Positions 11,033 to 12,954 of a stretch of 12,954 nt of DNA are shown here, piece by piece. Source of the DNA: JBBTYG01 sp964418085 (GTDB lineage: Bacteria; Patescibacteriota; Minisyncoccia; UBA6257; 2-01-FULL-56-20); contig CAYQKB010000030.1 in assembly GCA_964418085.1 (NCBI GenBank), forward strand, positions 1 to 12,954, written 5' to 3'. How positions within the stretch are numbered: position 1 is the first letter of the stretch; each line of letters starts with the position of its first letter. The translations under genes and the position numbers were made by a program. A model generated the notes under the pieces. It saw only the letters and a list, made by a program, of their open reading frames with translations. It made no database searches and was not told where the DNA came from.

Positions 11033-12954
11033 ATGGTCAAGCGCCTGATATTTATATTGCCCGTTTTAATTTTGATACAACCGATTATTTTTTCTCCTGC
11101 CCATGCTTTTTCTCCCGCTTACACAGAAACCACTCGGACGCTCACGGCTACTCTAAAATTTGGTTCTCGAGATTCGGAGGTCAAAATCCTCCAACAATTT
11201 TTGATCAGTGAGAATTTTTTATCTTCCGGGTATGACACCGGTTATTTTGGAAATCTCACGCTCGGTGCAGTGAAGAAATTCCAAACAAATTATGCGAGCG
11301 AAGTTCTTACTCCGGCGGGGCTTACAAATGCCACGGGTATCGTGGGCCGATTTACCCGCGCAAAAATAAACAGCATTATTCTGGCTCATGGTGGAAGCCC
11401 CGAATTATTTGCTCAAAGCCTGGCGTTAAACACAATAAATTCCGATGTCATACGATTACAAAAGTTTCTTAATGCCCATGGCTTTATAATTTCGGATTCG
11501 GGGCCGGGCTCACCCGGGCAGGAGACAAACTTTTTTGGCCTAAAAACGCAAAACGCTCTTAAAAAATTTCAGGAGTCATATCGCGCGGAGATTCTAACGC
11601 CTTCGGGCTTAACGAGTGGAAGCGGAGTTCTGGATGCGGCTTCAATGAAAGAAATTAATGCGCTTCTTTTGCAAGTGAGGGTTTCGAGTTCAACTCCTGC
11701 TGCTGATACCGTGCCTCCTACGCCCCCGCGATATCTCGGCACTATTGATAAAACAGCAAATTCAATTTCGCTCTCGTGGTTTTCTTCGACAGATAATGTG
11801 GCGGTTGTGGGATATAAGATCAGCCGCGATGGATTAATAATTCAAAGCATGGGAACTCAAACGGCGTATACCGACTCAGGGCTTTCCCCTCATACGACCT
11901 ACACATACGAAGTGTATGCATTCGATGCTATTGGAAATATTTCCCAACCGGCTCGTATTATCGCGATTACTAATTCACTCATTATTAGCGGAGTAACTGG
12001 TTTGCCACCGTCGACTTCGTCTCTTCCGTCGCTCACTTTATCTGCAAACCCGCCCACGATAAACGCGGGAGATAATACTACGCTTACATGGAATGCGGTA
12101 CATGCGACGCAGTGCACTCGTACGAACGGGTGGTCCGGATCGGTGGGTGTATCGGGAAGCGTAACGATATCGCTCAGTGCAACAAAAACCTTCTCGATGA
12201 CATGCCAAGACAGTGGAGGGAATGTAACCCCACTTATCACGGTAACTGTGAATGTGTCAGCAGTTATTATTCCAAGTAGTGGGAATGTGGGTGCAAGCGC
12301 AAACACGGGAGTCAGCAGTAATTCTCCCACGGTTACTCTTACGGCAAATCCTACAAGTAGCATCTCCTCGGGAGGTTCTGTCGCGCTCACGTGGAGCGGA
12401 ACAAACATAACCAGTTGTACCAAATCGGGCGGCTGGTCCGGTGCTTCATATCCATCAGGAAATCAGACAATCAGCAATCTTACAGAAACTAAGACCTTTA
12501 TCATTTCATGCGCGGGTTCCTCAGGCGCTTCGGCACAAACACAGACAACGGTGACCGTTGTACCTCCCCTCTCCTGCCAACTCGGCGCCCAGCAAATCCC
12601 GAGCGGCGGGCATGTGACTGCTTATGCCGCCGCCTCAGTTCCTTTCGACCAAACCTGCACGAGCGAGATACGAACCTGCACGAATGGAGTTCTGTCCGGC
12701 AGCTTCTCGCAGACCTCGTGCACCATAAGCGCGCCGACTCTTACAACCTACAGCGGCCTCTATCACCGGTTTGAGTCGGATAGCGGCATTACACTACTGG
12801 ATGGCAGGGTTCAATCCTGGCAAGTCAAAAGCAATCGGTATAGCGGTAACTCCTTCTACACAACCGGAGAGAGCAACAACGCACCCCTCTACGAACCGTA
12901 TGGAAACGATACTAGCTCGTCTGTCAAAACAACGGTGGAAGACAATGCGGAACT
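11033..12954 (+). CDS. Large secreted surface protein: PG-binding, FnIII and Cys-paired Ig-like repeats (3' end outside window)
   Basis: An open frame of 640 codons that continues past the window. A signal peptide (KRLIFILPVLILIQPIIF, likely cleaved after AHA at residue 25) is followed by two PG_binding_1-like domains (about 43-113 and 135-212). Both show the LQ.FL...GF/NF...YFG..T..A.KKFQ pattern and each ends with an ILTP/VLTP-GLT segment. A fibronectin type III domain follows (about 225-315, VPPTPPRYLG, SISLSWFSSTDNV, YTYEVYAFD). Two tandem Ig-like repeats (about 334-410 and 433-511) come next, each with a Cys, a GWSG motif and a second Cys. A cysteine-rich piece (about 515-567) and the start of a further domain (569 on: YHRFESDSGITLLDGRVQSW), possibly LamG/lectin-like, close the visible part. 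It should be exported and bind the cell wall, exposing adhesive domains. The ATG at 11033 follows nth by 15 bp and lacks a Shine-Dalgarno. Confidence 0.88.
   Translation, partial: MVKRLIFILPVLILIQPIIFSPAHAFSPAYTETTRTLTATLKFGSRDSEVKILQQFLISENFLSSGYDTGYFGNLTLGAVKKFQTNYASEVLTPAGLTNATGIVGRFTRAKINSIILAHGGSPELFAQSLALNTINSDVIRLQKFLNAHGFIISDSGPGSPGQETNFFGLKTQNALKKFQESYRAEILTPSGLTSGSGVLDAASMKEINALLLQVRVSSSTPAADTVPPTPPRYLGTIDKTANSISLSWFSSTDNVAVVGYKISRDGLIIQSMGTQTAYTDSGLSPHTTYTYEVYAFDAIGNISQPARIIAITNSLIISGVTGLPPSTSSLPSLTLSANPPTINAGDNTTLTWNAVHATQCTRTNGWSGSVGVSGSVTISLSATKTFSMTCQDSGGNVTPLITVTVNVSAVIIPSSGNVGASANTGVSSNSPTVTLTANPTSSISSGGSVALTWSGTNITSCTKSGGWSGASYPSGNQTISNLTETKTFIISCAGSSGASAQTQTTVTVVPPLSCQLGAQQIPSGGHVTAYAAASVPFDQTCTSEIRTCTNGVLSGSFSQTSCTISAPTLTTYSGLYHRFESDSGITLLDGRVQSWQVKSNRYSGNSFYTTGESNNAPLYEPYGNDTSSSVKTTVEDNAE

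Noticed and set aside
11899..12423. A 174-codon open frame on the minus strand inside the surface-protein gene
   Set aside because: It is the complement of the FnIII/Ig-like region, has no domain of its own, and the plus-strand frame shows a signal peptide and repeated domains.
1..12954. Recoded UGA (Gly) as in Gracilibacteria/Absconditabacteria
   Set aside because: TGA serves as a normal stop in lepA, the FtsB-like gene and the ABC ATPase gene, and no gene needs read-through of TGA.
1..12954. CRISPR array, toxin-antitoxin pair, defence genes or prophage
   Set aside because: No regularly spaced repeats, and no cas, restriction, toxin or phage proteins were seen. All major open frames have other explanations.

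Overview
The window looks like a piece of a Candidatus Patescibacteria (CPR, Parcubacteria-like) chromosome. This is inferred from the gene set and style and not from a database match. The evidence is: short housekeeping proteins; a minimal DivIC/FtsB-like protein followed by a SurA_N-like membrane protein; a Gmad2 plus eight-cysteine secreted protein; and a large surface protein with peptidoglycan-binding, FnIII and Cys-paired Ig-like repeats. TGA is used as a stop (lepA, the FtsB-like gene, the ABC ATPase), so the recoded UGA=Gly code of some CPR lineages does not apply. Gene density is high and gaps are short.

Layout. (1) 1-2002, plus strand: the 3' end of lepA, a palindromic intergenic repeat, then a tight cluster of FtsB/DivIC-like, SurA_N-like and protein-L-isoaspartate methyltransferase genes. 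(2) 2003-2208: a small repeat patch, tRNA-Gly(CCC) and a strong two-way terminator. (3) 4605 down to 2239, minus strand: an ABC ATPase, a 111-bp hairpin element, an ABC-3 metal permease and an unknown single-pass membrane protein. No substrate-binding protein is present. (4) 4681-8602, plus strand: dnaG, rpoD, a minimal MGMT-type alkyltransferase and the Gmad2/eight-Cys protein, closed by a two-way terminator. (5) 10206 down to 8680, minus strand: a secreted 3D-domain protein, an AAG-type 3-methyladenine glycosylase, a 209-bp palindromic element and a 61-residue membrane protein. (6) 10349-12954, plus strand: nth (endonuclease III with an incomplete Fe-S cluster motif) and the first 640 codons of a large secreted surface protein that runs off the window.

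Functionally the window mixes replication and transcription core genes (dnaG-rpoD), DNA and protein repair (MGMT, AAG, Nth, Pcm), division and envelope genes (FtsB-like, SurA_N-like, 3D, PG-binding surface protein) and metal transport.

The least explained structure is non-coding. There are two large palindromic elements (3775-3885 and 8926-9134), the second supplying the stop codon of the glycosylase gene. Several -10 boxes sit only 6-8 bp before an ATG, suggesting leaderless mRNAs. Mutually exclusive hairpins cover the start of the glycosylase gene. A consensus promoter is followed by a terminator-like hairpin upstream of the 3D gene.
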